DNA of 64,000 nucleotides from Treponema sp. (GTDB lineage Bacteria; Spirochaetota; Spirochaetia; Treponematales; Treponemataceae): NCBI GenBank assembly GCA_024690865.1, contig JAILON010000029.1, positions 1 to 64,000 of the forward strand, read 5' to 3'. Shown piece by piece: positions 62,792 to 64,000 of this stretch (position 1 is its first letter; each line of letters starts with the position of its first letter). The notes under the pieces were generated by a model. It saw only the letters and a program-made list of their open reading frames with translations, ran no database searches and was not told where the DNA came from. The position numbers and the translations under genes were made by a program.

Positions 62792-64000
62792 GACAAAGTT
62801 ATGGAATTTCCAGCCACTATGTCGGGCACATTTCCATACCTCAAAGCTTCAAGGTCGGGTGCAAAATTCCAACGTATATTGGCGAACGGAGCCTCCAGCT
62901 CTATACCGATCTCCGGGCGGAACACGATTCCGCTCCCCAGCACTCCAGCACCCGTCATCTCCGAGTACTCGTCATATGTAAACTGCAGCAGGGCATCAGC
63001 ATAAATGGAATCTCCAAAATACTTACCCATATAAACACTCGCATTGTCCAAAAAGTTACCCAGAGGATTGCTATAACTCCTAAAAGTTCCGTTATAGGAC
63101 TTCCGGGACTCAGAACGTCCGAAGTTCAGGGCGTTCTGGAGCAGGTTCATGCGCACAGAAAATATATCAAAATTCAGCAAATCACGCAATGCGTTTTCCA
63201 TCTTTTTAAAAACCGTGAACTGTATGCCGTAGTCCAGCCCCGAAAGCAGGAAACTTCCCGCGTTGTCCGAATCTCCAGAGACGACCTGTCCCAACATGGC
63301 CATTATCTGGGCTTCGGAACGTGCCGGAACGGAATATATCCGGGGCGAGAAGGCAGAAAGGCTCTGTTTTTCAGACTCCAGCACCAGGGTGACGACCACA
63401 CCGTCGGTATCCCGCTCCTTTGTCTCAGCGCGGGCCGTTATAAGGGGATTGAAGGACTTTTCGTTCTCGTTCAGCGATACAAGCCCATTCCTGATATAGA
63501 AATTCCGGCTCAAGTAGGTTATATGGCCTCCACGCAGGGCGACATCGCTCTTCATGCTCCAGGAGGACAGGGACGTGTCCAGGGAGAACTCAAACTGCGT
63601 TCCAGGATTGACGAGGGCCTGCAGCAGGGGGTTTATCACCAGGTCCACCTTCCGGCCTACCGAAGCTTTCACGTTGATTATGACGTCCGTGCTCCTGGTC
63701 AGGGACTCCCACAGGCTGGGCTTGCCGTCATCTTCCTTGGCTTCCCGTACAGTGCCACCGGAAAGGCTCACGAGCGTGCCGATGGGACGGATGCCCGTCA
63801 GTCCGGTCACGATGCTGACCTCGCCCTGCTCCATCGACCCATCGATATCCAGTTTCATGGTTGAGGACTCGTAGTGCATCTTCGCATCGAGGGCCACGTT
63901 TCCCTTTATGTCCGTCTTCGGAATGGCCATCTTTACGGCAAGCCGGTCGTTCTCCACAGTCTTGGCAGAAACATCCAGGGAGGACAGGCCCCAGCGTTCC
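62773..64000 (-). CDS. TamB-like (DUF490) translocation/assembly protein, C-terminal part, truncated by window edge
   Basis: RNGLVSLNENEKSFNPLITARAETKERDTDGVVVTLVLE, QIMAMLGQVVSG; frame stays open to position 64000. Confidence 0.85.
   Translation of the reverse strand, partial: ERWGLSSLDVSAKTVENDRLAVKMAIPKTDIKGNVALDAKMHYESSTMKLDIDGSMEQGEVSIVTGLTGIRPIGTLVSLSGGTVREAKEDDGKPSLWESLTRSTDVIINVKASVGRKVDLVINPLLQALVNPGTQFEFSLDTSLSSWSMKSDVALRGGHITYLSRNFYIRNGLVSLNENEKSFNPLITARAETKERDTDGVVVTLVLESEKQSLSAFSPRIYSVPARSEAQIMAMLGQVVSGDSDNAGSFLLSGLDYGIQFTVFKKMENALRDLLNFDIFSVRMNLLQNALNFGRSESRKSYNGTFRSYSNPLGNFLDNASVYMGKYFGDSIYADALLQFTYDEYSEMTGAGVLGSGIVFRPEIGIELEAPFANIRWNFAPDLEALRYGNVPDIVAGNSITLSWRFTF

Overview
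The 64-kb window is a gene-dense chromosomal segment of a Treponema-like spirochaete. I infer this from the encoded proteins and from gene order: TamB-like/BamA/Skp/MutS; V-ATPase E-(DUF2764)-A-B-D-I-K; and flbD-motAB-fliL-fliM-fliY-fliOPQR-flhBA-flhF-flhG-fliA. From left to right it contains: a sugar ABC transporter with a LacI-type regulator; NeuB-like synthase, nicotinate phosphoribosyltransferase and a PHP protein; a hexuronate cluster (uxuB-uxuA, TRAP transporter, GntR regulator, KDG kinase); an ABC-F ATPase; an LysM/M23 peptidase, signal peptidase I, a PASTA-containing PBP and an MptE/Maf-like protein; ispG; a V-type ATPase operon; galM; a long flagellar export/sigma-28 operon on the minus strand; TetR with DegV(FakB-like)-FakA-like-PlsY; an SH3 protein and an M48 peptidase; mutS; Skp; BamA; and a partial TamB-like gene. 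I saw no prophage, transposase, CRISPR array, rRNA or tRNA. The most interesting signals are intergenic. (1) A near-consensus sigma-28 promoter (TCAAGTTT-N11-CCCGATAA) lies directly upstream of a hairpin-rich stretch ending in a clear intrinsic terminator, a candidate motility-regulated sRNA (23290-23482). (2) A five-unit 22-bp array generates perfect TTACAATATTGTAA palindromes at two-helical-turn spacing (17713-17822). (3) A 13-unit 21/22-bp GC-rich tandem array lies at 55349-55632. (4) The gntR/dctP divergent promoters are mirror-symmetric. (5) The pncB leader has an inverted repeat, a U-tract and a sequestered SD. (6) A SwrB-like membrane/coiled-coil/HTH protein lies in the sigma-28 neighbourhood. 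All calls were made by reading the sequence; no database search was run.
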